DNA of 64,000 bases from contig BCIO01000002.1 of the NCBI GenBank assembly GCA_001599975.1, positions 3,731,883 through 3,795,882 of the forward strand, in the 5' to 3' direction. Both the position numbers and the translations under genes were made by a program. The notes beneath the pieces are model-generated. The model saw only the letters and a program-made list of their open reading frames with translations, did no database searches and was not told the origin of the DNA. The stretch comes from Cystobasidiopsis lactophilus (taxonomy: Eukaryota; Basidiomycota; Agaricostilbomycetes; Agaricostilbales; Chionosphaeraceae). Position 1 is the stretch's first letter. Each line of letters begins with the position of its first letter. Shown in pieces: positions 23,735 to 35,377 of this stretch.

Positions 23735-24756
23735 ATGAGTCACTACAAGTACAATACGCTCAAAGTGTCTATCGAAAACAGGGTGGCGACGGTAGTCATG
23801 TCCCGGCCGCCGCTCAACTCGTTCACCCACGAAATGGCCGAGGAACTCGAGGGGTTGTTTCCGAAGCTAGACAACGATGACAGCGTTTCCATCATCATTG
23901 TGACGGTGCATTTGCTTCTTGAATCTGTGCTAGCGAGAATGTCTTGCTCAATAGGCCAGTTACAGGGCGATGGGAAGTTCTTTTGCGCTGGCATGGCCCT
24001 CGAGAGCTCTAAACAAGGATCGGCTTTCACGGGTGGCGACACCGACCCTTATTCTCACCGCGACTATGGAGGAAGGGTGGCATTGTCCATCTGGAAGACG
24101 CGCAAGGTCACCATCGCAGGTGAGCGAAGCCTCGATGCCGCCGGGAATCTGGTCTCACTTATTGGCGAGCAGCTATGAACGGCCCAGCTATCGGCATTGG
24201 TGTCACGATGACTCTACCAATGGACTTTCGCATCACATATTCAGCTAACAAAATCGGCATTGTCTTCGGCGCACGAGGCATCGTGATGGAGGCCGCGTCC
24301 AGCTACTTTTTGCCCAAGCTGGTCGGCATGACCAACGCTATCGCTTTGGTGTCCTGTGCCCGTGTGCTTCCTGCGTCTCACAAAGTGGGTACTCCTTTTG
24401 GCTTTGAGACGCGCACTTCCCTCATTTGCTTGCCGCAGTGGTATTCGAACCTGTTTTCGGAGCTGGTCAACACGCCCGAAGCCGTCCTGCCAGCAGCGCT
24501 CGCCCTGGCGCAAGAGTTGGCCACTAACACCAGCATGGTCTCGCACGCCATCAACAAGAACCTGATGTGGTCCAACCTGGACAGAGACCCCGAGCAAGCC
24601 CACATCCTCGACAGTATGGCTTTGTTCCTCGTCAGCCGCAACGACGGCAAGGAAGGCATCGACTCGTTCTTGCAGAAGCGCAAACCCGACTTCAAAACGT
24701 CTGTGGGGGATCCAAGTGTGGTGGGCTTGCTGCGGAAGATCCGGGCGCGCTTGTAA
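23735..24756 (+). CDS. Peroxisomal enoyl-CoA hydratase/isomerase
   Basis: Crotonase-superfamily enzyme of fatty acid beta-oxidation. Four exons: the first ends IIIVT and splices to GDGKFFCAGMALE (oxyanion-hole region). The second ends KVTIA and splices to AMNGPAIGIGVTMTLPMDFR, the classic crotonase core. A third intron follows SHK. The tail ends RKIRARL, and ARL is a good match to the peroxisomal targeting signal PTS1, so the enzyme likely works in peroxisomes. The FCAGMAL text and the missing second Glu pattern fit the Eci1/PECI isomerase-like branch better than a hydratase, but this is inference. The start at 23735 (MSHYKYNTLKVSIENRVATV) matches the usual beginning of the fold. Confidence 0.88.
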
Positions 24757-25047
24757 ACGGCCTAAAGCTAGCGAAGTACATATATTACTCGTGAATTGGA
24801 TGTCGTGGTTTACCCGAGGGACCATCAATGGTCACGAAAGTAGTTTGCCACCAACCAAAAGTTTCTCGCCAGGGAGATGGAAGCGTGGCACGCGGCGGGG
24901 TCTCTTTTGTTCGCCTCCACAAATCCAATGCGGTCTTGGCCGATCGGTCTGACTCATCGTTGGGCTGCCTGGCAGTCCTTTCGACTCTGACTGCCAAGCT
25001 TGGTCTGGCCGACTAGGGGGATTCAGATATGGCTTGAAGATGCGAAG

Positions 25048-26455
25048 ATGCAAGCTTTCCTCCCGCACACTCTGCCTCAGCCATGGGTGCACTCGTTATT
25101 GCCTTCGGATGGAGAACGTGTATGTGTATCAATGCTGTTTATCCGTGAAGACCAGACTCTGACAATTCTGCAGGAACAGACGGGCTCCACGTCCCAATCG
25201 CTGGCTCCCGCTCATCAAAGGCACTGCTCGAATCCTTCTACACACCCCTCGCTCTATGTGGGCTCAATCCCACTTCTGCCGGCATGCCAGCCCGTATATC
25301 AGCCGTCTCCCGGCTACAGCGCCATAAGTCGGTTGTTGGACAATTTCGAAGCATTTGCTGGCGCTGTGGCCAACCCGTTTGGCTCCAATCGCGACACGAC
25401 GACAAATGATTTCGAGCTTTACTCGTCGGAGGTGCACATCAGTGTCCACAACGAGAAAGGAGACGATTGGGAGTGGGTCTTACCGTGGGTTGCAAGAGCG
25501 GGCAACCTGCAGAACTTCGCTGGATCTGGGCTGGTCGAGTACAACGCAAGCCTTCATCAGTTGTCGGAGGAGGTGATCTTGTCTTCAACTCGCCCAGCGA
25601 GCCTGACTGTGGTCGGATATCTGGTCAAAGCGGCCCGCGTCTACTGGCAATTCACCTACGACAACAGCACCGTGACCGATGTGACCGGATCGGTGCAGGC
25701 AACTTTCATCAACGTGCCGTCCTATTCGTCGGACGGGCGGCTGGAGAAGACCTCCCTGAAAATGGATCAGCTGAGGCTTCGGTGGGACAGCGTCCGACAC
25801 AGCGTCTTGCGCCAAGCCCTCGAGACCAGCCCGATCGGGATCTCCGATTCTTTTGCGTCCACATATGGACCGCTCAAGTTGCCTCCCATCGTCTCGCCAA
25901 TAGGTCTGGCCGAAAGCGTGATTCCACACCTCACGGTAAGCCTGATTCATCCTATCTACGCCTTCCCCTGAATAACAGTCTTTCTCTCCAAAGGCATGTA
26001 CTACCGTTGCCCCTCTATTAGACCTCATGATGATGACAGATTTCGACGAGGATCCGAGCAGTATGTTTTCAATCCAGGGTCACAAGCCCACGATCAGACT
26101 GCTTATCTAGTTTGCCCCAACAGAAGTCCTTGAATTGCTCAGCGACCCGAATCGCAGCGATAATAAACGCCTGGCTGCTCCAGAAGCCGGCCACGAGCCA
26201 GGCCAACTTTCGTCACCTCTTCCCAACTTTCCAGCTCTACCAGCAACTGCCTCACCTCCATTTGTAACATCGGCTTCCCAACACCGCCAAAGCGCCGGCG
26301 ACAGTGCGACTTTGCTCGGCAAGCGGAAGACCGCGCCATTAGATGAGCAAACTCCATCGTCCCCCACCGGCCGGGACCAACCATCGTTCTCGTCTACTAC
26401 CATTGTTAGTCCAAGAGCTCAGAGATCCAAGCAAAGGCAACGTGTGGTACTATGA
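25048..26455 (+). CDS. LIM-domain-binding family protein, diverged paralogue A
   Basis: First of three tandem related genes. Long exon 1 (25048 to about 25935) encodes a variable N-terminus, then GSIPLLPACQPVYQPSPGY, ISRLLDNFEAFAGAVANPF, a beta-rich domain (VGYLVKAARVYWQFTYDN) and SLKMDQLRLRWDSVRHSVL. Exon 2 encodes ACTTVAPLLDLMMMTDFDED. Exon 3 carries a disordered tail ending with LLGKRKTAP and VSPRAQRSKQRQ (a likely nuclear localisation signal), stop at 26453-26455. The architecture matches copy C, which looks like an LDB/PtaB-type LIM-domain-binding co-regulator, but the core is strongly changed. The start is set at MQAFLPHTLPQPW because copy B begins alike. Probably nuclear; the function of this diverged form is unknown. 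Confidence 0.7.
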
Positions 26456-26836
26456 AGGAGATTCACCCTCTTGGCAATATCGGGCGCAAGACTATCGGGA
26501 AGGTCGCAAAGCGGTTGTACGATAGCCGTGCCTCATTTAGATTTACCAGATGACACTTTAGAGGGCATCCTGACTGACCGGTACTGACCTCTGATGCATC
26601 TGATGCCCGGGGGCCGCCACCAACCAGAAGCGGCTCAGTGATTGGCTGGAGCCTACCGAGACAGCCGATCCGAGAGTCGGGGCTGCCCTCTGTCCAGCTT
26701 CTCCATCTTCAAGCTGCATCTGTGTCACGCAAGGTGATATTGCGACCGCGGTGGTGCCACTTGCCCTCCGCACCCTTGCTGCCGTCGCGTCGAGGTCTTG
26801 ACTGCCCCGGAAGCCTCACCTATCGCACGAAATGAG
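26456..26836. other. Intergenic stretch between LDB paralogues A and B
   Basis: About 380 bases serving as terminator of paralogue A and promoter of paralogue B. Open frames on both strands here are short and unsupported. No repeat marking a duplication breakpoint was seen by eye. Confidence 0.45.
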
Positions 26837-28252
26837 ATGCTGCCTTTTCCACACGCAGCACCTTTACCGTGGACCAATCCAAACGCGAGACAAGAAGCTG
26901 TGTGTGATCTGATTCCATCGTCTGAGCTAAGGCTGAGCCAATTGCTGCAGGACAACTTGCGCGACTTCGGCAAGGCTTCGCCACGTTTGAACGCCACCAA
27001 GCCTGCGACTCTCGCGTCCCTCCCCGATGACCGACATAGACAACCTATCGCTCAAGCCGTTGCGCGCCCGAATGCTGCCATATCACACCCGTCGAAATTC
27101 ATCGGCTCGATCCCTCTTTTGCCGGCCTGCAATCCCACCTTTCAGCCCTCTCCCGGCTACGACGCGATATCTCGGTTGCTTGACGCCCTGGAGGCCTATT
27201 CCGAAGCAATAGCGAACCCCTTCGATGCTGGGTGCCATCGAAGGATGACCGACTTCTACACATATTCAGCCGAGGTGCGCGCTAATGGGAGCGTTGGGGG
27301 CATGCGATGGGACTGCGTGTTGCCGTTCATTGCGGCACAACGCAACATGAGGACATATGTCGGCGCTGGACTCGTCAAAAACTCGTTGTCGGTCCATCAA
27401 CTTTCGGAGGAAGTCATCCTCTCTTCCCCTCGGCCCGGCAGCCTTATCGCGGTTGGCTATTTGGTCAAGGCGGGCGCCGTGTACTGGCATTACACCTACG
27501 ACAACCACACGACAACGGACGTGAAAGGGTCGCTGGAGTGCAGCTTCGTCACTGTGCCGTCCTACTCGCCTGACGGCCGCCTAGAGTCGACTTCGCTGAA
27601 GATCGACCAGCTCAAACTCCAGCTCGACGACGTCAGCCACAGCATTTTGCGCGAGGCGCTCGAATCGAGCGAGAACCTGGTCGCGTTGGAGCCTTCTTCG
27701 ACCTTGCGAGGACCTCTCAGATTGCCTCCCATCATCGCTCACGGTGGTTTGGCTGATGCGACTATCCCGGATGTCATGGTAGGCTCATTAGCTACCCATT
27801 TGTAGCTATAACACCTGACCCGACGGCGCTCTCTCCCCAGGCATGCACGGCTGTCAGTCCCCTAATGGACCTGATGATCCTTACCGACTTTGATCAAGAC
27901 CCTCGAGGTCCGTTTGATGCTCCTGGGCTTGGCAATGGCGCACTCGCTAAGCGGTTTCGACCGAGCAGAAGTCATGAAGGCTTTGGTCGAGCCCGTCCAA
28001 CCTTCGCACCCTGCTAGCCAGCCCAATCCAAAGATTGTGCTGGAGCAAGCAACGGTGAAGCCCACGACAACCGCTCCCAACACCGATCTCAAAATCACCT
28101 CCGAGGAGAAAACTGCTTCTCCGCCTCTCGACTTCTTGTCGAGACCGCCAGGCAAGCGAGGCGCACCACCATCCAGTTCGCCTTCCAAAGAAAGCGACCG
28201 GGTCAGCCCAAGGGCTCAGAGGCCGAAACGAAGGAAGAGTGGCGTTGCATAA
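26837..28252 (+). CDS. LIM-domain-binding family protein, diverged paralogue B
   Basis: Second of three tandem related genes, clearly the sister of A. It starts MLPFPHAAPLPW. Shared segments include FIGSIPLLPACNPTFQPSPG, YDAISRLLDALEAYSEAIAN, HQLSEEVILSSPRPGSLIAV, GYLVKAGAVYWHYTYDN and VPSYSPDGRLESTSLKIDQL. Intron 1 follows IPDVM, exon 2 reads ACTAVSPLMDLMILTDFDQD, and intron 2 falls after DPR exactly as in A and C. The last exon begins EVMKALVEPV and ends VSPRAQRPKRRKSGVA, a basic nuclear-localisation-like tail; stop at 28250-28252. The fold is read as a LIM-binding-type beta domain by comparison with copy C. It could also be treated as a lineage-specific family. Confidence 0.72.
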
Positions 28253-28513
28253 GCCTGACGCTGGAAAACTCATTCTTTTTGCCACAGGCGGCCTGTGGCG
28301 GCATTGGCCGCCTGTCCTGTATACTTATTGTTGCTGTACCAATCATGTAGACTTGTCTGTGGAATCTGAGGATCAGTCGGCCGCGCTGCCGGCAAAAGGC
28401 GTCTAATAATATGATGCTGGACAGGCTCAACTCGCGCGCTGATCGGGTAGCGGGCTCTTCTTCCGACTCGTCCGAAAGGCAGCCATCATGGCCTTCCACT
28501 CCAGCAGCCACCA

Positions 28514-30058
28514 ATGATGCAAGCTCCGATGCAGCAGAGAGGGTCTGCTCAGGGCGTCCCAGGCTATGTTCGTTCGAGGCCGCTTTATTTTGTCGGGAAG
28601 CGAGCTCACAACGCGTAGGCGAGCGTGGGACTCGGGCGGCCGCCAATTCAACCGCCTCAGTATCATCAACAGCCCCTGCCGCCGCCCCAGCAACAGCGAC
28701 CGCAACAGCAGCCAGCCCCAGCGCAGGGCCTGTTCGTTCCCTGCCCTTCCCACCCTTCGAAGCATCCATTACAGGTCCCGCTCCTACCCGCCAGCGGACC
28801 AATTGCTCGTACAGCACCAGGTACTATCGCAGTGCTTCGTCTGCACCAGTTCCTGGACGCTATCGACAGCATGACCCAAGGCATCCCGCCGACCGCCGAC
28901 ATCTTCGAAGACTTCGTTCTCTATTCAGGCTCTTGGCACTGGCGTAGCGCAGACGGCTCTTATGCTCACGAGATTCCGGCGGCGCTGTACACCCGCTTCA
29001 TAGGCGCCTTGCAAGCGACTGGCGTCGTTGGCTTTACCACCACCCTGTCCGCCGTCTCCGAATTCCTCATCAGCCCGGCGCAATACACACCGTCCAACTC
29101 TGTCGCTGGCTACCTCATAAGAGCTGACAGGGCCCGCTTCTTGATCTCCTATGCGAACGGCACGTCAGAAGCGGTCGAAGGGGTCATCAACTGCCGCTTT
29201 GTCCGGATACCAAGCCACAACCGAGATGGCTCGCTGCTCTCCGCTTCTCTCAAGATCGACGAAATTGTGTTCACCTTGCACCGCTCGGTTCATTACGTTC
29301 TTCGCAATGCTCTCGAGCTGGTGGACCGGACAGCACCCAAGACCGCGCTAGCGCAGAAGGCTTCCAGCAGCCAAACAGAGGAAGGAATTTATAGGGTGCC
29401 GAACAAGATTGGAAGCGATCATGGGATTCCTCAAGGCCTCCGTCCAATGATAGCGGTGCGTCTTACTGCTGTTTTGTGTGGTGTGAGGCTATAAATCTCA
29501 ACTTTGAGCGCCAGGCTTGCGCAAGTGCAGGAGCGCTGACCGATTTAATGACCATGACAGACTTTGACCGCGATCCTCGAGGTGAGTTTTTGGGCCATAT
29601 GCACTTGGACTTTCTTTTGAACGTGCTCCTATTCAGAGATTCTAAAACTAATGTTGGCCAACGCCTATCCGACCTACCCTTCAATAGCTCCGCCTGCACC
29701 TCTTTCCCTCAGCTTCAACGGCGCGTCATCAGCTCCTGCTAGTGGACGCCCACCTCACTTGGACCTGTCTCACGCCCATCTCGTCAACGGAGGGCCATCT
29801 AGTGCGCCGCCCGGCGCGCCGCAAGACTTCATGTCTTCAACCTTGAATCTCAAAGCTGCACTGGCAGCCGCCTCAGCGCCGTCTTCGCCGCAACAGCCCG
29901 AACAATACCCTCCGCAGACGCTGGGCAAGCGAAAGGCGGCGCCTTCGGACAACGGCAGCTCACCAGCCTACAAAACGGCCACCTCTAGCTCACCTGCGGT
30001 CAGCCCGCGGTCTGTGAGGCCGAGAAGAGGCAAGAGCAGTACCGGTGGCGGAAACTGA
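28514..30058 (+). CDS. LIM-domain-binding (LDB/PtaB-type) transcriptional co-regulator, paralogue C
   Basis: Third tandem copy and the most canonical. A Gln/Pro-rich N-terminus (MMQAPMQQRGSAQG, QQPLPPPQQQRPQQQP) typical of LDB/SEUSS adaptors is split by a small intron. It is followed by the LIM-binding-like domain: LRLHQFLDAIDSMTQGIPPT, FVLYSGSWHWRSADGSY, a region ending GYLIRADRARFLISYANG, CRFVRIPSHNRDGSLL and SLKIDEIVFTLHRSVHYVL. These follow the order seen in LDB1/PtaB (column-like RARF, sheet, IDxxxF). Exon 3 reads ACASAGALTDLMTMTDFDRD. The last exon ends LGKRKAAPSDNGSS and VSPRSVRPRRGKS (nuclear). Known relatives (Mfg1, PtaB) act with LisH/LIM partners in adhesion and filamentation. The start at MMQAP is the first ATG in the exon and is tentative. 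Confidence 0.75.
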
Positions 30059-30810
30059 AAAATGTTGATCTCTCTGTTTCTTCTCCTCCTTGTCGCTCGC
30101 AAACCTCTGTCCTTGTACTATTAATACCTTCACGCCCGGCTGCTTTGCATCGCTGCATTTCACTGACTTCCGCCCTCCTTCGCATTTGCGGACTTGAACT
30201 ATAAACATGGGATCATTTCGCTGTGATTGGCTCAAGGCCGATTGGCTCGTCAGCTCGGGGTGGAGAAAATTGGCTGTCTGCAAATTCAAGCAAGCAAGGA
30301 GCCCAGAAACTGCGGGAAGCAGCACTACAAAGTCCTTTGCACACATTCGCCACCCCCTCGAAATTCCTCCAGGAGCATTTTCATTTGGGACCGCAGCGCG
30401 ACCTTTGACTTTTTTCATCTGTTTATGGGAGTGATTTTCTCTTTTAAATGGTATGTGCGGAGGAGAGAGAGAAAGAGAGTGAAGAATGCGGTGGATCGTG
30501 AGAGAAATGCGAAAGTGTCACCAAGACAATGCTACCGATGCTGTGATCGAATGTAAGTCAAATCACAGGACCGCAGACGAAATGAACACTCACAATGAAG
30601 TTACAGCCGTCACCGTATTGGCAGAGGCCTTTGGGGTAGAATTTGCAAGGGATGGTCTTGTGAAGAGGGTGGCCAGGGGCGTTCGACCTTGCGGACTTGT
30701 GGCGCAAGTTGACTGGCGACTCTTCTCTTCGACCACGCTCGCGGGAATTGAACTCTCGTGACTGTGCACCCCAGTCGCGCCGCTCGTTGCCAAAGTTGTT
30801 CTGTCAAAGT
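30059..30810. other. Intergenic stretch (convergent genes)
   Basis: About 750 bases between the 3' ends of two convergent genes. It probably holds both 3' UTRs. Minor open frames lack support. A purine-rich GAGAGAGAAAGAGAG tract lies near 30463-30480. Confidence 0.45.
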
Positions 30811-33513
30811 TCACGTCAGGAACGGTGTAAAGGTCGCGAGGTCAACGCTGCTCACCGAAGTCGACGCACTGCCGCCCGCCAGCTGCTGCACAAACGAATC
30901 CAAGGCAGAATGGCCAGGAGGTGGAGGTCCAGCCGGAATGGTGGAGCTCAATTGAGCGAGGAGATTTGAGATGAGAGGGTTGTCGGTCAAGAGGCCGGCT
31001 GTCTGAGTGGGCGGAACCAACGGGTGCAAGCGGTTGAGAGTGATTGTAACCTCGGGGTCACGGGTATAGATCTCGCCAAGTTCCATGCGCTTGGCCAAGT
31101 CGTGGTCGATGGCTTCGAAGGGCGGCTCGTTGGGCGAATCCGGCAGGTCGTATCGGCTCTCGGCCACAAACTCGGGCACCAGGCTCTCGCGTGCGGCTTG
31201 CACTTCAGCATCGAAAGCGCCCAAAGCAAACAAGGGCTCAGAGCGAGGGTAGAGCCGCGCCGCCAGGTCCTCGGCGAGCAAGCCCACGTCGATCTCTTGC
31301 GGCTCCCTCCATTCGGACAGCTCTTCGTCCTTGGCGGCGTGCGACAACAGCACGCGGCCCTCGCCCTTCTCCATAGCGCGAATGTCGTGTGACTCGACCT
31401 CCACCGAGCCGTCGATCTGGTCTTCCCAGTCCTCCTTGGAAAACTCGCGAACCGCTTCGAGCTCGTCGTCCGGCTTCCAGCGCACCGTCTTGGCCACGCG
31501 CCTCTTCTTGCCGCCAGCCATGGACGAAGTGCTAGGGCCAACCTGCTCTGCTCGGGCAGCAGCAGCGGCGGCGGCGGCTTTAGCTTCGGAGGCGGCCTTT
31601 TGGCTGTTGAGCGCCAACTCAAAAGCTGAGGGGCCATTGTTGCCAAGAATGCTAATCGATGGAGTCTCCGGCCCCGTGCTGCTGCCAGCAGCCTTCTTCC
31701 CAAAGCTCAATCCCGACAGGGCCTTGTTGGTGACCTTTGGGGCTTCGATCTTAGCCGTGGTGGCGGTGGCGGTAGTGGGGCTGACTTTGCGCTTCTTGCG
31801 AGCGTCTACATCAACGAACGGCAATCTTAGTTAAGACTTGAATGGGCTTTGAGAAGCAGCATACCATCATCAGGAACAGTGAGCTCCGTCTTGCGCTTTT
31901 CGGCCGTTTTGGCGACCCGCTCCGACTTTTCGACAATGTTCTTGACCTTCTTGGTCAACAGTAGCGCACTCCTGTAGGTATCTGTTGTGTTGGCAAGTTA
32001 AATAGGTGTCAGTGTACAAGGGGGCGAGGGACGAGCACTGACCGCGGTCATGAATGGCGGCATCCTTCTTAAACGCTTTGCCAATCTCCGTCGCCAATCG
32101 ACCAATGGACACCGCGGTGAGCTCTGCAATGGTGAGGGGCAGCTTGTTCCAGACCTGGTGAGAGCGACGCGGCGGCATGCGCCATTTAACAAAGTCAGCA
32201 TGAGGCTCATTTTTTAATTGACTAGAGGGGCAAAGTGTGCGCGTGTGTGTGCTAGCAAAGCAAGCTTATTTTGGAGAACGCGAGCAAGCACACGAAACAG
32301 GTCTCCCCAACCTAACACACGCAAGCGCCTCTATGAAAGAAGAATGGGAAGGAAAAGGCTCACGTCTAGAATCGGCACCAACGCCTTGCCCCAAGAGCGC
32401 TCGAACTTGGAGCCTTCTTCTCGGCCATCCTTTTCGGCGCCTTTGTAGGCCTCGACGGTCCACATGTAGAGGGTTTCCAAGGCTTTGGGTTGCTGCATGA
32501 AGGCCTCGTAGAATTGGGGGTTGTCTTTCTCGAGAATGATGGCGAGCACGTCGACGCGGCCTTGCGGTGGCACGGCGCGGTTGGGATCTGAGTTGGGGCC
32601 ATAGCCGGAGATGATGTCGACCAGCTTGGTGGCCGACCGAACGGGGTAGGTGGCCAAACTTTCGAGGTGGCCCTTGAGCTGTGTGCGGAAGTCGGTGTTC
32701 CAGTCGGAAGCCGCTCTGAAGACAGACTTGACCGGAGCGCCGGGCATGGTGGGTCTGCTGGTGGAGGTGGAAGCGGCGGGCGGCTGGGTGGCGGATTTGG
32801 CGGCCGTGATGGGCGAGTTCTCGCGGGACGTCTTGGTCTTTTCAACTTTTACGACGTTCGCGACGCCTTTCGCCTTAGGCGGAGCACTAGGTTTTGCATT
32901 GACAGCAGGACTGGCCGCTCGCGCAGACATTGCGTCAGCGGCGGAAGTGGAGGCAGAGGGTTGAGGTGGAAGGAGGTTGAGAGTTCCGGTCGGCGCCCCG
33001 TTCGCTTTTGGCTGCGTCTGTGGAGGAGGAGGGGACGCTTGGGCAGGAGGAGAAGGGGCAACTTTCGTCGCCGGAGCTCGAATAGGAGTAGGAGCGGGCG
33101 CCACCGGTGCGGTGGCAGCGGTGGCGACAGCTGGTTTTGGTGCCGCTGCAGCTGGGGCGGGCGCGGGCGTTGGCGAGGCCGCTGGAGCTGGTGATGCGGG
33201 CACGACGTTGATGATGTTCATGCGGCGCGTGACATAGGCGTGGAGGGACTCGCCGAAGTTGGGCTTTTCGATGTTGATCTGGTTTTCGAGCCAGGCGCAA
33301 TACGACTTGTTGGAGACGAAGTTATAATCCCAGGGGTCCCTGACGATGCTTACGAGTCTGTATCAACCCTTTGACTTTAGCGCAAGACCTTCCAAAGATT
33401 TGCCACCCGGCGCCGAGAAAAAAAAACATGGGGCAGCCGGGGTTAAGGGAGCGGACTTACGCCTGGGGCACGACGAAGGGAGCTTGGGTTGCGGGAGCGG
33501 CCGCTGTGGACAT
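30811..33513 (-). CDS. PNUTS/Ppn1-like PP1 regulator with TFIIS-N domain
   Basis: Probable nuclear regulatory subunit of protein phosphatase 1 in the transcription-termination machinery (yeast Ref2 / S. pombe Ppn1 type). Exon 1 (about 33462-33513) encodes MSTAAAPATQAPFVVPQA. Exon 2 gives WDYNFVSNKSYCAWLENQIN, a Pro/Ala-rich linker and a helical region (LVDIISGYGPNSDPNRAV, FYEAFMQQPKALETLYMWTV). A TFIIS N-terminal (LW-type) segment follows: VWNKLPLTIAELTAVSIGRL. The last exon has a basic stretch and AKTVRWKPDDELEAVREFSK; the KTVRW core fits an RVxF-type PP1 docking site and resembles the one in PNUTS. The stop is at 30811-30813. The identification rests on this domain order, not on a search. 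Confidence 0.72.
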
Positions 33514-34141
33514 GGAGGGCTGGCCAAGCGCGGCAAGGTGTAGAGGAGCCAGCGCTGTGCGTGTGCGGGTTCTAGAGAGGATCTTTTTTAAAGGGATTTT
33601 TAGTCAAGCCGGTTCGCCCCGTGCTGCTCCCTTTTGCGCGTCCCACACTCTTCCCTCGGTGCTTGGAGCGGCGGTAAGAGTGGCGCAACGCAGCGAGAAG
33701 GATTCTGTGTGCTCCCTAACAAAGATTGGTTCCCTCCTGCCTTTTGGACAAAGCGTTGTGGCGGCGAGGCGGCGGACCAGGCAACTACGTAAAGACGTGT
33801 CGCGACGGCTCAAAATTGGGCTTATAGCATGCACTACAGGGCTGCGCTTGAGCTGCTGGAGGGCGGCAGCGAGCTGGCGGCGTCAAAGAGTCGGAGCTTG
33901 GCCGTGGAAGTCTTGGAACAAAAGGCGTTTTGTCGCCTCGCCTCTTTTTTCTTTTCCCAAGTCACGGGGTTTTTGACTTGGTCACTTGTGGGCCACCACC
34001 ACAAGTTTCGGTTAAGGGGCTTAGGCTGGATTCCTAGGAGCCCTAAAATTTTTCTTAACTTTGTTCAACCAGCTGCTTGGAAAAGCGTTGCCCAAAATTT
34101 TTAACGCCTTATCCAACCTCAAGCAAAACCGGCAAGAGCAA
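33514..34141. promoter_or_regulatory. Divergent intergenic region, PNUTS-like / HMG-box
   Basis: About 630 bases between two divergently transcribed nuclear-protein genes, so it holds both promoters. No coding sequence was recognised. AT-rich patches (CTAAAATTTTTCTTAACTTT) occur near 34043-34065 on the HMG side. Confidence 0.4.
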
Positions 34142-35377
34142 ATGTCCAAACAAAAGGAAGTCGTAGGCCTCGTGGACCTCAAGCAAAAGGTATGTGGCCA
34201 TGTTTGAGCGGGCCTCTCGCCTTTGCTGTCGCCGCGACGGGAGCGCTGACGGCCATTGTTTTGATTTTTTGTGGCGATAGATGTGCGCCGAGTACATCGC
34301 GCTCGGCAACCAGATGAAGGCCACCGCCGAGTCCATGCAAGCCTACGTCCGCGGCCTCGCCGTCTCCAAGACGCACGACGCCACGGTCAGCAACTTGGTC
34401 CAGGTGCCCTGGCTGCCCATCCTGCCGCCCTTCCAGAACCCGGCGTTTGGCGGCGGCTTCCTCAACAGCACCACCGACGGCGAGGCCTACGTCGACCCGG
34501 ACAACGTCGACGGCAAGCGCAAGCGCAAGGTCAAGAAGGAGAAGAAGATCCGCGACCCCAACGCGCCCAAGCGGCCCGCCTCCGCCTACCTCGTCTTCCA
34601 GAACGACCTCCGCGGCAAGGTCAAGGCCGAGCACCCCGAATGGGACAACAAGGAGATCACCGGCGAGATCTCGAACCGCTGGAAGAACCTGCCCGAGGAA
34701 GAGCGCGCCGTGCGTTGCCACCACTCTCACACATCTTGCTGATCTCAAGACTGAAAAGCCTCCAACAGGCCTTCAATGCTACCAGCAAGGTCGAGCTGGA
34801 CGCCTGGAAGGAGAAGAACGCCGCCTACGAGGCCGCAAAGGCTGGCCAGTCCAATGGTGCTCCCCCTTCGCTGGACGCCCCCGCTCCCGTTCGTGGCTTG
34901 CTCTCTACCGTTTCAGATCGTCGCTGATGTTGTCAGGTATCTTTCGAACAGAAGAAAGCCAAGGTTGAGAAGGCAGCCAAGACGGAGAAGCCCGCCACCG
35001 CCTCCAAGTCGGCTGCCGTTGTCGTCGCTGCTGAGGACACTGACGACGATGAGGACGACGACGATGAGGAGGATGACGACGACGAGGAGGAGGAGCTTTC
35101 CAAGCCCGCCCCCAAGGCCTCGGCCAAGGCCTCCACCTCCAAGGCTGCTGCCCCGGCTTCCAAGACCAAGAAGGCTGCCACTGTGAGTTATAGCTTCTTC
35201 AAGCACTGTTTCGCTGGTGCTGATCTCCCATCAAATGCACAGCCCAGCGACACGGACGACGAGGAGGATGACGAAGAGGAGGATTCGGAAGACGATTTAC
35301 CCGCTCCCAAGAAGCACAAGACGTCGGCCGCCGCCACTCCGGCTTCCAAATCCAAGTCGCCTTCCAAGAAGAAGTAA
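34142..35377 (+). CDS. HMG-box chromatin protein
   Basis: DNA-bending architectural protein of the HMGB/Hmo1-like type. Exon 1 (34142-34189) encodes MSKQKEVVGLVDLKQK. Exon 2 starts at the DNA encoding MCAEYIALGNQMKATAESMQ, a helical N-terminal domain. After a basic run (KRKRKVKKEKK) comes the HMG box: DPNAPKRPASAYLVFQNDLR, GEISNRWKNLPEEERA, then across an intron AFNATSKVELDAWKEKNAAY. That gives a single box near residues 115-190. The C-terminal part has a Lys/Ala linker, a long Asp/Glu tract at about 35037-35100, a second acidic tract (DTDDEEDDEEEDSEDD) in the last exon, and KSKSPSKKK at the end. Five exons, stop 35375-35377. Acidic tails in this family tune DNA binding. Strong codon bias suggests high expression. 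Confidence 0.88.
35037..35100 (+). repeat. GAC/GAG trinucleotide tract (acidic run)
   Basis: A purine-rich run of GAC, GAT and GAG codons inside the HMG-box gene encodes a nearly pure Asp/Glu stretch. It is an imperfect trinucleotide repeat and may vary in length between strains. Confidence 0.7.
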
